Positions 19,636 to 29,604 of a stretch of 64,000 nucleotides of DNA are shown here, piece by piece. Both the position numbers and the translations under genes were made by a program. Origin of the DNA: Flavobacteriaceae bacterium (lineage in GTDB: Bacteria > Bacteroidota > Bacteroidia > Flavobacteriales > Flavobacteriaceae); the NCBI GenBank assembly GCA_002746415.1, contig NVXD01000001.1:1-64000 (forward strand), given 5' to 3'. The first letter of the stretch is position 1, and every line of letters starts with the position of its first letter. The notes under the pieces were generated by a model. That model was not told the origin of the DNA. It saw only the letters and a program-made list of their open reading frames with translations, and made no database searches.

Positions 19636-21327
19636 ATGCAACTTTCCGAACAAGAGATTATAAGAAGAGAAAAACTGGGGAAACTCAGGGAATTGGGAAT
19701 TAATCCATATCCTGCAGCATTGTACCCTGTTGATAGTACTTCAAAAAATATAAAAGCCCATTTTGAAGAAAAGAAGAAAGTTGTTATCGCAGGCAGATTA
19801 ATGTCCCGTAGAATACAAGGAAAAGCCTCTTTTGCTGAATTGCAGGATAGTGATGGCCGTATCCAAGTATATTTCAATAGGGATGAAATTTGTCCAAACG
19901 AAGACAAGACGCATTACAATGAGGTTTACAAAAAATTATTAGATATTGGCGATATCATTGGTATAGAAGGAGAACTTTTCACTACTCAAGTTGGTGAAAA
20001 AACCGTAATGGTTAAGAATTTTACCCTTTTATCCAAATCATTACGTCCTTTACCATTGCCTAAAAAGGATGCCGATGGTACTGTTTTTGATGAATTCAAC
20101 GACCCTGAACTACGATACCGACAACGCTATGTTGATTTAGTGGTAAATCCATCCGTTAAAGAAACTTTTATAAAAAGAACCAAGATTACCAATAGTATTC
20201 GCCAGTTCTTTAATGATAGGGAATATTTGGAAGTAGAAACACCAATTCTACAGCCTATTCCGGGGGGAGCATCAGCAAGACCATTTTTAACGCATCACAA
20301 TGCGCTTAACATTCCACTTTATTTGCGTGTTGCCAATGAACTCTACCTAAAAAGATTGATTGTTGGTGGATTTGATGGCGTATATGAGTTTTCCAAGGAT
20401 TTCAGAAACGAGGGAATGGATCGCACCCATAATCCAGAATTCACCGTAATGGAACTCTATGTAGCCTATAAGGATTATAATTGGATGATGGATACTACTG
20501 AACAACTTCTGGAAAAAGTGGCTTTAGATGCCAATGGCACTTCCAAAGTACCTGTGGGGGATAATCAAATAGAATTTAAAGCTCCTTACCCCCGTGTACC
20601 CATTTTAGAAGCAATAAAAGAACATACAGGCTATGATGTAGCTGGTTTGAAAGAAGAACCTTTGCGTGAGGTGGCAAAAAAATTAGGATTAGAAGTTGAT
20701 GACTCCATGGGGGTTGGCAAGCTAATAGATGAGATTTTTGGAGAAAAATGTGAACATTTCTACATACAGCCTACCTTTATTACTGATTATCCAAAGGAAA
20801 TGAGTCCCTTAACCAAGGAACACCGTACCAACCCTGATTTAACCGAACGTTTTGAGTTGATGGTCAACGGAAAAGAACTGGCTAACGCTTATTCTGAACT
20901 AAATGACCCCATTGATCAAAGGGAACGCTTTGAAGAGCAATTAAAGCTTTCTGAAAAGGGAGATGATGAGGCTATGTTTATAGACCAAGACTTTTTGAGA
21001 GCATTGGAATATGGAATGCCTCCTACTAGTGGCATTGGTATTGGCATAGACCGCTTGGTAATGTTGATGACCAATAATGCATCTATACAAGAAGTATTAT
21101 TCTTCCCACAAATGCGACCAGAGAAAAAGACAGTGGCATTAAATGATAATGAAAAGGCAATTTTTGATGTAATCAAAAAAGAAAAAAGCATGCCTTTAGC
21201 AGCATTAAAAGAAGCCTCTGGATTAAGCAATAAAGCCTGGGACAAAGGAATAAAAGGTTTGGGTAAATTAGGACTTACCAAAGTCACAAAAGAAGGTGAT
21301 TCCTTACTTTGTGAACTTCAGGAATAA
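19636..21327 (+). CDS. lysS: Lysine--tRNA ligase (class II)
   Basis: 563 aa from the ATG at 19636; a TTG two codons earlier lies in the terminator stem and is less likely. It charges tRNA-Lys. An OB-fold anticodon-binding domain (about 55-150) is followed by the class II catalytic core with [32 protein letters not shown] (motif 2) and [14 protein letters not shown] (motif 3). After the core (about residue 500) there is a C-terminal extension of about 60 residues ([20 protein letters not shown] ... [10 protein letters not shown]) that looks like a winged helix. The extension is absent from E. coli LysS. Confidence 0.96.
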   Translation: MQLSEQEIIRREKLGKLRELGINPYPAALYPVDSTSKNIKAHFEEKKKVVIAGRLMSRRIQGKASFAELQDSDGRIQVYFNRDEICPNEDKTHYNEVYKKLLDIGDIIGIEGELFTTQVGEKTVMVKNFTLLSKSLRPLPLPKKDADGTVFDEFNDPELRYRQRYVDLVVNPSVKETFIKRTKITNSIRQFFNDREYLEVETPILQPIPGGASARPFLTHHNALNIPLYLRVANELYLKRLIVGGFDGVYEFSKDFRNEGMDRTHNPEFTVMELYVAYKDYNWMMDTTEQLLEKVALDANGTSKVPVGDNQIEFKAPYPRVPILEAIKEHTGYDVAGLKEEPLREVAKKLGLEVDDSMGVGKLIDEIFGEKCEHFYIQPTFITDYPKEMSPLTKEHRTNPDLTERFELMVNGKELANAYSELNDPIDQRERFEEQLKLSEKGDDEAMFIDQDFLRALEYGMPPTSGIGIGIDRLVMLMTNNASIQEVLFFPQMRPEKKTVALNDNEKAIFDVIKKEKSMPLAALKEASGLSNKAWDKGIKGLGKLGLTKVTKEGDSLLCELQE

Positions 21328-21453
21328 CGTGCCTTCCATGTGACAATTTTAGACCTAAATTGTTGATTTATAGCAATTTTCATGCCATTTTGCGTGCAAT
21401 AAAGTAGCAGAAAACAGCGTTTTAATATATACAGAACCCCAAATCTGCTATTA

Positions 21454-22890
21454 ATGAAAAAAATCTACGCGCTATGCTTAAGCATATTTGTATTGTATTC
21501 CTGTTCCAAAAATGAACCTACTCCAGATGATGCAATAGGTCCAGATGGCGTAACAGGCTCTGAAACCGACCCAAAGGCAGCATTAGAAGCTTGCTTTACC
21601 TTAGACAAAACTTCTGCATTAATTGGAGAGTATATCCAAATTACAAGTTGCTCTAAAGGAGTGGAGAGTTATCTCTATGATTTTGGCAATGGAAATACCA
21701 GCGTCAAGGAAAATCCAAAAATACTTTTGGAAGTAAGTGGTGATTTCGATATTGTTCTTACCGTAACAGACAAGGAGCAAAACACAGAAATTTTCTCAAA
21801 ATCTATTACAGTTACGGCACCTGTGGAAATCAATTATATTTTTCCTGAATTAGGTATCGGTTTCTCAGGGTTTCCCTTAGAAACTGGAATAACTCCTGAT
21901 AGCAAAATCTATTATCTAAACCTTATTGAAGACCAAGTAAGCATTGGTGGTTCAAAATTTTACTACGAAGAATTGAATGAAAACTATGATGTAACTTCTC
22001 AGTATATCATGGACAAACAATTCAATACCCAAAGCGCCTTCATCAATTTTCTCGTCAATGGCAATAGAAACCTGCATTTCTCAAGGACATTGGCTGATTT
22101 TTATGGGACTCATGAAATCACATTTAACAATGGGTGGGACTTCATAAATGGATTAAATTCTTCCACAAAACATAATTACGGATATATCCTTGATGGTGCT
22201 GATTTTCTGTACTATGGCACAGAGAAAGAAGATGCTTTATACAAAACAGTCATTGAAAGAAGAAATGCAAATGGAGATACTTTTGAAATCTTCTTAAATG
22301 TATTTGGTGATACTGATGCTATGATTGGAGATATGATAGCGGTAACTAACGGTTATGTTGCCTTTGGTGGCGTTTTTACAAAAAATGTGACTTCACCGCA
22401 AGTTACAGGATATAAACCGCTATTGGTGTTTTTTGACACAGCTCTTAATGCAAGCTCCCATGTGATTTTTGAAAATTCTGTGTTGGATTCAAAAATAAGT
22501 TCAATCAATGATTTAAACGGAGCTTATCATCTAGAAGAACTAAGCAATGGAAACTTTGCATTATACGCTAATGGTGAACTTATTGTTGCTAACGTTTCAG
22601 GAGTTGAAATTACCACTACTTATTTTGAGGAAACAGCTAATAATCAAGCGTTATTCTCATTGGATAATGCATTCATCATCTCTACAAACAATTATCTAAG
22701 AAAGTTTGATGCCAATGGCAACCAAATCAAAGAATTAAAATACAATGGAAATTATATGCCGGAAATTATTGAAACAAACAATCAATTGTTCTTTGTTGCT
22801 GGATATGATACTATGGAAGATGAAATTAATTTGGTGAAATTATTCTATGGTGCAATGGATAATGACATGAACCTTATCAATTTAAACTAG
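21454..22890 (+). CDS. Lipoprotein with a PKD domain
   Basis: 478 aa. The lipobox is VLYSCSKNE. Residues about 45-125 are a PKD-like Ig fold (ESYLYDFGNGNTSVKENP ... GDFDIVLTVTDKEQ). The rest (about 130-478) shows no family that I know; it is beta-rich, with repeated short strands (LRKFDANGNQIKELKYNGN). It is probably attached to the outer membrane facing outward. It stands alone between lysS and the transporter gene. Confidence 0.75.
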   Translation: MKKIYALCLSIFVLYSCSKNEPTPDDAIGPDGVTGSETDPKAALEACFTLDKTSALIGEYIQITSCSKGVESYLYDFGNGNTSVKENPKILLEVSGDFDIVLTVTDKEQNTEIFSKSITVTAPVEINYIFPELGIGFSGFPLETGITPDSKIYYLNLIEDQVSIGGSKFYYEELNENYDVTSQYIMDKQFNTQSAFINFLVNGNRNLHFSRTLADFYGTHEITFNNGWDFINGLNSSTKHNYGYILDGADFLYYGTEKEDALYKTVIERRNANGDTFEIFLNVFGDTDAMIGDMIAVTNGYVAFGGVFTKNVTSPQVTGYKPLLVFFDTALNASSHVIFENSVLDSKISSINDLNGAYHLEELSNGNFALYANGELIVANVSGVEITTTYFEETANNQALFSLDNAFIISTNNYLRKFDANGNQIKELKYNGNYMPEIIETNNQLFFVAGYDTMEDEINLVKLFYGAMDNDMNLINLN

Positions 22891-22904
22891 TAAAAACCAC
22901 CACT

Positions 22905-22964
22905 GTCTAATTGAGCGAAGTTGAGAACTTAAAAGTATTATATCTCGATTCCGCTCGATGAGAC
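22905..22964. repeat. Imperfect inverted repeat (REP-like hairpin)
   Basis: A left arm beginning GTCTAATTGAGCGAAGTTGA pairs with a right arm ending CTCGATTCCGCTCGATGAGAC across a loop of about 16 nt. The arms match at about 17 of 22 positions. Such 'TTGAGCGAAGTTGAG' palindromes recur in flavobacterial genomes between convergent or tandem genes. It may help end transcription of the PKD lipoprotein gene. Confidence 0.5.
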
Positions 22965-23053
22965 AAAATGTGACTCCAGATAATTTTAGGATACCTTCTT
23001 TTATTTTCAAAACTTAAGTAAAAAGTATAGCTTAGGGGCAAGCTAAATACACC

Positions 23054-24484
23054 ATGAACTTAAGTAAAAAAATAGGGCTTGTTTTAGGGCCTGCTTTATT
23101 TTTCATATTGATTAACCTCCCTTATGAACTTGTATCCGAAAAAGGCGATATTGTAATTGCTGTAGCCTTTTGGATGGTTATTTGGTGGATTACTGAAGCA
23201 GTTTCCATATCGGTTGCTGCACTTTTACCGCTCATATTATTTCCCTTACTTAAAATAATGCCGATTGCAGATGTTGGCGCCAATTACGGTAGTCCTATTG
23301 TATTTCTATTTTTTGGAGGGTTTGTAATGGCTTTAGCTTTAGAAAAAGTAAATCTACACAAACGCATTGCATTGAATATTATAAAAATAACTGGTACAAC
23401 GCCCAATAAGGTTGTATTAGGGTTTATGATTGCTACTGCTTCTTTAAGTATGTGGATAAGCAATACGGCAAGTACCGTGGTAATGTTACCTATTGCTATC
23501 TCGGTAATTCAACTTTTAATAGATGACAAGGACGGCTTCACCAAAAACGACAAAAATTTTGCCTTGAGTGTTATGCTGGGAATTGCATTTTCTGCAAATG
23601 CGGGAGGTATAGCCACTGTTATAGGAACACCCCCAAATTCTGTACTGATAGGGCTTTTAGAAAATGAATATAATATTGAGGTTTCTTTTTTAAAATGGAT
23701 GATTATTGGTCTTCCATTTTCCATAACAATGATTACCATAAGTTATTTTGTTTTGGTAAAATGGATGTTCCCCAATAAGAATTTAAAATTTAACGCCTCT
23801 AAAGACATAATAGATTTAGAATTAAAAAAATTAGGGGCAACCTCTGGAAAAGAAAAAATGGTCTTGGTGATTTTTGCAGTAACTGTTTTTTTATGGATTT
23901 TCCGGACGTTGATTAACAATGTCTTTCCATCATTAGGGTTAACGGATACGATAATAAGTATTATGGCCGCAGTAGCTCTTTTTTCCATTCCTTATAATTT
24001 TAAAAAAGGAGATTTCATTGTAGGCTGGAAGGATACCGAGAAATTGGCCTGGGGTATTTTAATTCTTTTCGGTGGTGGGTTAGCTTTAGCCAAAGGAATG
24101 TCTGTTAGTGGGATTGTGGATATGGTAGCAAGTGCCATTGCAACAAGTGACATCAGTATTTTACTCACTGCATCTTTACTTATTTTACTCATGTTGTTTA
24201 TGACCGAGTTAATGAGCAATGTTGCCTTGACAGCGGTTTTGGCTCCGGTAGTAGCTGGTATTGCAATTGGGTTGGAAATTCCTATGCTATATTTATTAAT
24301 TCCTGTAACTATGGCAAGTAGCTGTGCCTTTATGTTGCCTATGGCCACACCTCCAAATGCAATTGTTTTTGCGAGTGGTTATATTAAAGTGCACGAAATG
24401 GCAAGAGTGGGTATTATTTTAAATCTTATTGCAGTAGCCATTTTGATATTGGTGTTTCAATTTATAGTACCACTGGTATTTTAA
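23054..24484 (+). CDS. Sodium-coupled anion/dicarboxylate transporter (SLC13/DASS family)
   Basis: 476 aa with about 12-14 hydrophobic segments. Family marks are WWITEAVSISVAALLPL near the start, two repeats each with a helical hairpin and an SNT-type sodium site (MWISNTASTVVMLPIA), a second site ELMSNVALTAVLAPV, and the C-terminal SCAFMLPMATPPNAIVF signature. It should import di- or tricarboxylates, or sulfate, with Na+; the exact substrate cannot be read from sequence. Monocistronic, with its own terminator. Confidence 0.88.
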   Translation: MNLSKKIGLVLGPALFFILINLPYELVSEKGDIVIAVAFWMVIWWITEAVSISVAALLPLILFPLLKIMPIADVGANYGSPIVFLFFGGFVMALALEKVNLHKRIALNIIKITGTTPNKVVLGFMIATASLSMWISNTASTVVMLPIAISVIQLLIDDKDGFTKNDKNFALSVMLGIAFSANAGGIATVIGTPPNSVLIGLLENEYNIEVSFLKWMIIGLPFSITMITISYFVLVKWMFPNKNLKFNASKDIIDLELKKLGATSGKEKMVLVIFAVTVFLWIFRTLINNVFPSLGLTDTIISIMAAVALFSIPYNFKKGDFIVGWKDTEKLAWGILILFGGGLALAKGMSVSGIVDMVASAIATSDISILLTASLLILLMLFMTELMSNVALTAVLAPVVAGIAIGLEIPMLYLLIPVTMASSCAFMLPMATPPNAIVFASGYIKVHEMARVGIILNLIAVAILILVFQFIVPLVF

Positions 24485-24511
24485 TACCCTTTTCTCCAGT
24501 CTAAAAATGAT

Positions 24512-24540
24512 AAAACCCCCATTTACATGAGGGTTTTAAT
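24512..24540 (+). terminator. Rho-independent terminator of the transporter gene
   Basis: AAAACCC (24512-24518) pairs with GGGTTTT (24531-24537) around a 12-nt inner loop, just 27 bp after the stop codon. Confidence 0.7.
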
Positions 24541-24913
24541 AGCTAATTAACTCAAATAAGTTATAAAATGAGAGCACATTTTATACAATCGATTCCTGAG
24601 TAAGAATCAATATTTTTAATAGAAATTGTTACTTCCTAAACATCCTTACTTATAAGACTTATAAAAAAATGAATTGTTACAGCTTTATAATATTTTTAAC
24701 AATAGCGTCTATTTTTAATAAAAAAAGTTTCATTTCATCGAAAATATCGATAAAAACCAACTATGCGAAGATGAAATACTTACTTTGTACCTGTCTAATT
24801 GAGTATAATTATACTACACCACACTTTTTGGTAGTTAGACAATCATATTAACCTATTTTACAACAAATAATGCTAATCATGTAATAGCTTTATTAACATT
24901 AAATCCCCAAATC
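24541..24913. other. Gene-poor A/T-rich gap
   Basis: No convincing gene is seen. A 60-codon frame at 24669-24851 lacks a plausible start context and reads as low-complexity, so it is not called. A short AGTATAATTATACT palindrome is present near 24802. The far end presumably carries the promoter of the 58-aa gene at 24914. Confidence 0.5.
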
Positions 24914-25090
24914 ATGTCAAAAAAAATAAAAAGCCTACTTTATCTTTTTTGTTTCGTCGCTAGTAGTGTAATCTACTATCAAATGGAACAGAATGCAAAC
25001 ACCGGAAATCAAATAGTTGTTACTGAAATTGACTCAATTGATACTGAAAAAATTGCTGAGTTAGATACTGAAAAACTAGAAGATTTCTAA
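24914..25090 (+). CDS. 58-aa signal-anchor protein of unknown function
   Basis: 58 aa: MSKKIKSLLYLFCFVASSVI forms a basic start plus one hydrophobic span (about 7-22), followed by an acidic tail (IVVTEIDSIDTEKIAELDTE). The frame has its own start, a normal stop and a strong terminator 31 bp downstream, which supports a real small gene. It could be a membrane-tethered peptide or a cleaved secreted acidic peptide. No family recognised. Confidence 0.55.
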   Translation: MSKKIKSLLYLFCFVASSVIYYQMEQNANTGNQIVVTEIDSIDTEKIAELDTEKLEDF

Positions 25091-25120
25091 CCTATAAATT
25101 CTACACAAAACATAATACCT

Positions 25121-25152
25121 AAAGGGTCTAGAAACTATCTAGACCCTTTTTC
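25121..25152 (+). terminator. Rho-independent terminator
   Basis: AAAGGGTCTAGA (25121-25132) pairs with TCTAGACCCTTT (25138-25149), and a T run follows. It terminates the 58-aa gene. Confidence 0.9.
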
Positions 25153-25245
25153 TTTTCCTGTTAAAAGTCTCATAAAGTGAACGCTCCTATTAAACCATTT
25201 AAAAAAAAAGGTGTCCAACTTGAGTAAATCTTAAAAAAGAATAAT

Positions 25246-25695
25246 ATGAAAAAGGTACTTGTAACACTTCTGCTATTGGCTGGTTTCACAACCATGGCTC
25301 AACATGGTGAACATCATAAGGGTAAAAAAATGGCAAAAATGAAAATGATGGATATGACTCCAGAACAAATGGCCACTTTACATACTAAAAGAATGACATT
25401 GGCCTTAGATCTTACTAAAGGGCAGCAAGCAAAAATCCAAACACTTAATGTAGAAAATGCGAAATTAAGAAAGGCCAAAAGGGAAGAGTGGAAGGCCAAA
25501 AAAGAAGAAGGCAACATGAAAAAACCTACTTCAGAAGAGCGTTATGCTATGAACAATACTAGGCTGGACCACCAAATTGCACAACAAGAAAAATTGAAAG
25601 AGATTCTTAATAAAGAACAATATGCAAAATGGAAAAACATGAGGCATAAAAAAGGGAAGCACCATAAAAGGAAAATGCACAAAAAAGCAAAATAA
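25246..25695 (+). CDS. Periplasmic Spy/CpxP-like basic protein
   Basis: 149 aa. A signal peptide ends TTMAQ. The mature protein is a His/Lys/Met-rich helix. MTPEQMATLHTKRMTLALDLTKGQQAKI resembles the LTxxQ motif of Spy/CpxP proteins, and a second half repeats (RLDHQIAQQEKLKEILNKEQYAKWKNM). Similar flavobacterial proteins are annotated as DUF4890 or Spy-like. It probably acts as a periplasmic chaperone or metal-stress protein; the His/Met-rich ends suggest metal binding. Transcription ends at the hairpin at 25726-25761. Confidence 0.7.
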   Translation: MKKVLVTLLLLAGFTTMAQHGEHHKGKKMAKMKMMDMTPEQMATLHTKRMTLALDLTKGQQAKIQTLNVENAKLRKAKREEWKAKKEEGNMKKPTSEERYAMNNTRLDHQIAQQEKLKEILNKEQYAKWKNMRHKKGKHHKRKMHKKAK

Positions 25696-25725
25696 CCAAA
25701 AAAAAGTTAGTGTTAGTTTTTAATG

Positions 25726-25761
25726 TAGTAGAAGTCACATCACTTGATGTGACTTCTACTA
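25726..25761. terminator. Bidirectional terminator between convergent genes
   Basis: TAGTAGAAGTCACAT (25726-25740) and ATGTGACTTCTACTA (25747-25761) form a perfect 15-bp stem with a 6-nt loop. It separates the Spy-like gene from hemL, which faces it. Confidence 0.85.
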
Positions 25762-25792
25762 TTTACAACAATACCCTTTAATAATCTGGAAT

Positions 25793-27070
25793 CTAAAAAA
25801 TAGTTTTCACTGCTGCAATTGTCCTATCTAAATCGTCATATCCAATAGCATCATTTAAAAAGTAACTTTCAAAAGCAGATGGAGGTAAATACACTCCTTG
25901 GTTCAACATACCATGAAAATACTTTTTAAAGGTATCATTATCACCTTCTGCAGCCGAAGAAAAATCCACAACAGGCTTGTCTGTAAAGTGTACTGAAATC
26001 ATACTACCAAAACGATTAATTTGGTGAGCAATTCCTTTTTCGGTCAACACCTCATCAATACCGTTGTGTAGGTATTTGGTTTTTTTTGCAAGGCTTGTGA
26101 AAATTTCTGGATTGTTGTTCAAGGCTGTCAACATTGCCAACCCAGCACTCATAGCTAAGGGGTTCCCACTCAAGGTTCCAGCTTGATATACTGGCCCATC
26201 AGGAGCTAGTTGGTTCATAATATCAGCTCTGGAAGCAAAAGCACCTACTGGAAGCCCTCCTCCTATCACTTTTCCAAAACATACAATATCTGCAGCTACT
26301 CCCAAAGCTTCTTGTGCACCCCCTTTTCCTAATCTAAACCCTGTCATTACCTCATCAAAAATGAGTAAAATACCTTCAGCAGTACACAACTCTCGTAAAC
26401 CTTGAATAAACTCATCAGTTGGAATTATACAACCCATATTACCCGCAACAGGTTCTATGATTACTGCGGCTATTTCATTTTTATTGGCGTTTGTCAATGC
26501 CTTTACGCTCTCCAAATCATTGTAATTGGCTAATAAAGTATCCTTTGCAGTACCTTGGGTTACACCAGGGCTATTTGGGCTACCGAAAGTTACAGCTCCA
26601 CTCCCAGCCTGTATCAGAAAAGAATCTGAATGCCCATGATAACAGCCAGAAAATTTTATAATTTTATCTTTCCCTGCATACCCTCTCGCAAGACGTACGG
26701 CACTCATACAAGCCTCAGTACCACTATTTACAAATCGTATTTTGTCAATATTAGGCACCATGGAAACGGCCAATTTGGCCAATTGGGTTTCAATTTCCGT
26801 AGGCATGCCAAATGAAGTTCCTTTTTTTGCTTTTTCTATGACCGCATTGATTACTGGTTCATAAGCATGACCCAAAATTAGCGGACCCCAAGAAGCAATA
26901 TAATCTATAAACTTATTTCCATCTTCATCATATAAATATGCACCTTTGGCTTCTTTAACAAAAATTGGGTCACCTCCAACAGCTTTAAAAGCTCTGACAG
27001 GAGAATTTACACCACCAGGGATATACTGCTTGGCTTCAACAAACAAAGCACTACTTCTTTGGTATTTCAT
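25793..27070 (-). CDS. hemL: Glutamate-1-semialdehyde 2,1-aminomutase
   Basis: 425 aa, a full-length class III aminotransferase fold. It converts glutamate-1-semialdehyde to 5-aminolevulinate with PLP, the entry to heme by the C5 route. Signatures are [13 protein letters not shown] at the start, [29 protein letters not shown], and the PLP lysine in [14 protein letters not shown]. It is the last gene of a minus-strand run that begins with the HExxH protein and the ACC deaminase-like gene. The next gene upstream ends exactly one base before its start. Confidence 0.96.
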   Translation of the reverse strand: MKYQRSSALFVEAKQYIPGGVNSPVRAFKAVGGDPIFVKEAKGAYLYDEDGNKFIDYIASWGPLILGHAYEPVINAVIEKAKKGTSFGMPTEIETQLAKLAVSMVPNIDKIRFVNSGTEACMSAVRLARGYAGKDKIIKFSGCYHGHSDSFLIQAGSGAVTFGSPNSPGVTQGTAKDTLLANYNDLESVKALTNANKNEIAAVIIEPVAGNMGCIIPTDEFIQGLRELCTAEGILLIFDEVMTGFRLGKGGAQEALGVAADIVCFGKVIGGGLPVGAFASRADIMNQLAPDGPVYQAGTLSGNPLAMSAGLAMLTALNNNPEIFTSLAKKTKYLHNGIDEVLTEKGIAHQINRFGSMISVHFTDKPVVDFSSAAEGDNDTFKKYFHGMLNQGVYLPPSAFESYFLNDAIGYDDLDRTIAAVKTIF

Positions 27071-27904
27071 TTATTTTTTAACTTTTTTGGTTTTAATAAT
27101 AAGCTCCTGCCCTATGGATAACAGACTGCTTTCCATTTTATTCAATTTCATAAGCTCTGGGACGGATATAAAATACTTTCCTGAAATAGAATAGAGCGTA
27201 TCTCCTTTTTCTACAATATGAGTACCGAAATCGTAACTCTTAGTAGTTGTTTGAGCTATATTTTTTTCTTTACCATTTTTTTTATCATACTTGTATAATT
27301 GGTACTTCTCTATCAAGAAAATCAATTTTTGAGGATATTTTTTATCTGTAGCATATCCTGCCGTTCTCAGTCCTTTAGCCCATTTTTTATAATCGGTTTT
27401 GCGATAATCAAACAAAAAGGCATAGCGTGCCCTAGACGCCAAAAATTCAGAATGATCTCTATATGAAAGCATGGGATGCACATATTTCCTAAAACACTCT
27501 CCTTTCTCATCATCATCATGCAGTTCATATTCTCCATACCATCCCTTATGGCACTTTATTCCAAAATGGTTGTTGGTCTTACGGGCTAAGGATCCACGAC
27601 CAGCTCCACTTTCCAAAATCCCTTGTGCCAAGGTAATGCTAGCTGGAATTCCATAAGCTTCCATTTCTGATTGTGCTAATTCTGAAAATGTGCTAATGTA
27701 CTCATCAACCGAGGAAATATTAAATTTTACAAACTTCTTCCCATAATCGGGTAAAGGATGTTCTTCATTCTTTTTGTCAACAGTAGTATTTGAGTGCCTT
27801 TTATGGCTAGTACTCAACTCTTTTCCATAGGTTGCCCGTTTCTTTGTACCACATCCTATAAGCACCAAACCTAAAATTAAAAGAACACTAATTTTTTTGA
27901 TCAT
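27071..27904 (-). CDS. Peptidoglycan glucosaminidase (GH73) with C-terminal LysM
   Basis: 277 aa. The lipoprotein signal ends LVLIGCGTKK. A glucosaminidase/FlgJ-like domain (about 65-210) contains SITLAQGILESGAGRGSLA with the catalytic Glu, then TNNHFGIKCHKGWYGE and a conserved Tyr/Arg-rich tail. A LysM domain closes the protein (about 225-272, VEKGDTLYSISGKYFISVPE). It cuts the glycan strands of peptidoglycan and is probably lipid-anchored. Its start overlaps the stop of the upstream PLP enzyme by 4 bp, and hemL follows at once, so this is one operon. Confidence 0.88.
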   Translation of the reverse strand: MIKKISVLLILGLVLIGCGTKKRATYGKELSTSHKRHSNTTVDKKNEEHPLPDYGKKFVKFNISSVDEYISTFSELAQSEMEAYGIPASITLAQGILESGAGRGSLARKTNNHFGIKCHKGWYGEYELHDDDEKGECFRKYVHPMLSYRDHSEFLASRARYAFLFDYRKTDYKKWAKGLRTAGYATDKKYPQKLIFLIEKYQLYKYDKKNGKEKNIAQTTTKSYDFGTHIVEKGDTLYSISGKYFISVPELMKLNKMESSLLSIGQELIIKTKKVKK

Positions 27905-28806
27905 ATCTCAAGTAATGGAAGTTTTTTGCTTCCTAATATTAAATTCATTCCTGCAACTCCTTGTAAACCTCCCGTGTGTATCGCCAGAATTTTGGTTTTT
28001 GGTTTAAAATACCCTTTACTTACCAAGTCCAAAATACCAAACAACATTTTTCCAGTATAAATAGGGTCCAACGGAATAAGCGTCTTTTCCTTAAACTCAT
28101 TGATAAAATGTACCAACTCCGCATTGATTTTGGCATAACCCCCAAAATGGTAGTCGGTCATTAATCCCCAACTTTCTTTACGGGCAAATTTACAAATATC
28201 TTCCTTTATAAAAACCCCTTTCAAAGCAGGGAACCCCAAGGTTTTTTGATGTGTATGCGACGAGTTTATAATTCCAGCAATAGTACCTCCAGTACCAATA
28301 CTACAACAGAGCACATCAAAATCTTCATCTGTTTCACTTAAAATTTCTTCACATCCTTTTATGGCCAATTGATTGGTTCCACCTTCTGGTAACATATAAA
28401 AAGCCCCATATTCATTTTCTAAATGCTCCAGAAAACTCTGCTTCTCCTTCTCTCGGTATTTTTCTCTTGAAACAAACACAAATTCCATTCCATGTTCATG
28501 CGCCAAAGTCAAGGTTGGGTTTTCCGACCATTTATCTGCTAGTTCTTCTCCGCGGATTACTCCAAGAGTTTTTAAACCATATTCCTTTCCCGCACAAGCT
28601 GTTGCCGCAATATGATTAGAATAGGCCCCACCAAATGTCAAAATGGTCTTATATCCTGTGTTTTGGGCTTCAACAAGGTTGTATTTTAATTTTCTATACT
28701 TATTCCCCGAAATAAAAGGGTGTATTTCATCCTCTCTCTTAATAAAAAGGGAGACTTGATGTTGTTTTAGTATTGGAAGAAAAACCTCTTGATTTACAAC
28801 GTTCAC
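27901..28806 (-). CDS. PLP-dependent 1-aminocyclopropane-1-carboxylate deaminase/D-cysteine desulfhydrase-like enzyme
   Basis: 301 aa. It has the tryptophan-synthase-beta fold of the ACC deaminase/DcyD family. KREDEIHPFISGNKYRKLKY carries the PLP lysine, GGAYSNHIAATA binds phosphate, and CCSIGTGGTIAGI is a second phosphate-binding loop. Substrate choice (D-cysteine or ACC) cannot be decided from the sequence; D-cysteine desulfhydrase-type activity is the common assignment in bacteria without ethylene chemistry. The gene overlaps the GH73 gene by 4 bp and follows the HExxH protein by 10 bp. Confidence 0.85.
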   Translation of the reverse strand: MNVVNQEVFLPILKQHQVSLFIKREDEIHPFISGNKYRKLKYNLVEAQNTGYKTILTFGGAYSNHIAATACAGKEYGLKTLGVIRGEELADKWSENPTLTLAHEHGMEFVFVSREKYREKEKQSFLEHLENEYGAFYMLPEGGTNQLAIKGCEEILSETDEDFDVLCCSIGTGGTIAGIINSSHTHQKTLGFPALKGVFIKEDICKFARKESWGLMTDYHFGGYAKINAELVHFINEFKEKTLIPLDPIYTGKMLFGILDLVSKGYFKPKTKILAIHTGGLQGVAGMNLILGSKKLPLLEI

Positions 28807-28816
28807 TTGTAAGACA

Positions 28817-29149
28817 TTAAGACCTCCAAAGATATTTAATAAAACTCAATGGTTTACGATTGCTTAAGTAATCCATATTATCCTCATTTTCATACGCTTC
28901 CCTCTCAAAACTTATATTTTGATACGCCTTGTAGCTATCAAAGTACCGTAAAAAACGAATACCCCATTCTAGTGCATACAAAAAATAGAAAATCAAAATG
29001 AGAAGTTCTCTTTGCTGGGACAAATGGATTCTTTCATGATTGATTAAGACAACATCTTCTTTAAGTGAAGTGTTTTTTAGAAAAATAAAGGGCCAAAGTG
29101 ATAAGCCCACATAATTCTTATAAAAAAAATGCTTGAAAACTAAAATCAT
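28817..29149 (-). CDS. Small membrane protein with an HExxH metalloprotease-like motif
   Basis: 110 aa. LINHERIHLSQQRELL contains HExxH, and a downstream glutamate (SFEREAYENE) is placed like the third zinc ligand of gluzincins. The motif is followed directly by a hydrophobic stretch (LIFYFLYALEWGIRF), so it is either a membrane-bound mini-protease or a non-catalytic relative. It is the first gene of the operon that includes the PLP enzyme, GH73 enzyme and hemL. No named family is certain. Confidence 0.65.
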   Translation of the reverse strand: MILVFKHFFYKNYVGLSLWPFIFLKNTSLKEDVVLINHERIHLSQQRELLILIFYFLYALEWGIRFLRYFDSYKAYQNISFEREAYENEDNMDYLSNRKPLSFIKYLWRS

Positions 29150-29362
29150 AAATTTATAAAATGCTCAATATCAAATATACACGTTAAACCAACGGCATTA
29201 TTATCAAACAGGTTTTATTACCAACAAATAAGGTAAACTACACAAACCTTGAAGATTCAATGTCTGCAAGATTAACAAGGAAGTGCTCAACAAGTTATTA
29301 ACTAGGAAAAAGCTAATTTTACAGTTGTTACTGTTTTAGACATTAAAACAAGTCTAGTGCAT

Positions 29363-29518
29363 ATGAAAGAAATTATTCCCCTAGAAGAAGGTGATTTTTA
29401 TGTATCACCGGAAGGGTTCAAAGTATTTACCAAACAATACCATTTAAAAAGAGGGTATTGTTGTGAGAGTGGGTGCAAACATTGCCCTTATGGATACAAC
29501 CCTAAAACCAATTCTTAG
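29363..29518 (+). CDS. DUF5522-like small cysteine-rich protein
   Basis: 51 aa: MKEIIPLEEGDFYVSPEGFK, then KRGYCCESGCKHCPYGYNP. The GYCCESGCKHCPYG cysteine cluster is the signature of the DUF5522 family of short proteins with four clustered cysteines, suggesting a metal or redox centre. Start and stop are normal, and the next gene begins 86 bp downstream on the same strand. Confidence 0.85.
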   Translation: MKEIIPLEEGDFYVSPEGFKVFTKQYHLKRGYCCESGCKHCPYGYNPKTNS

Positions 29519-29604
29519 CAAGTGCCTTATTTATTGCTTCGGCATGGTTTTTGAGACTTTATTTTAGAGATAAGCATCCTTAGTTAACTAAAAATAAAAT
29601 TGTT

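Noticed and set aside
24669-24851. 60-codon frame in the gap after the SLC13 gene
   Set aside because: Low-complexity translation, no promoter or family resemblance, and no neighbour in an operon.
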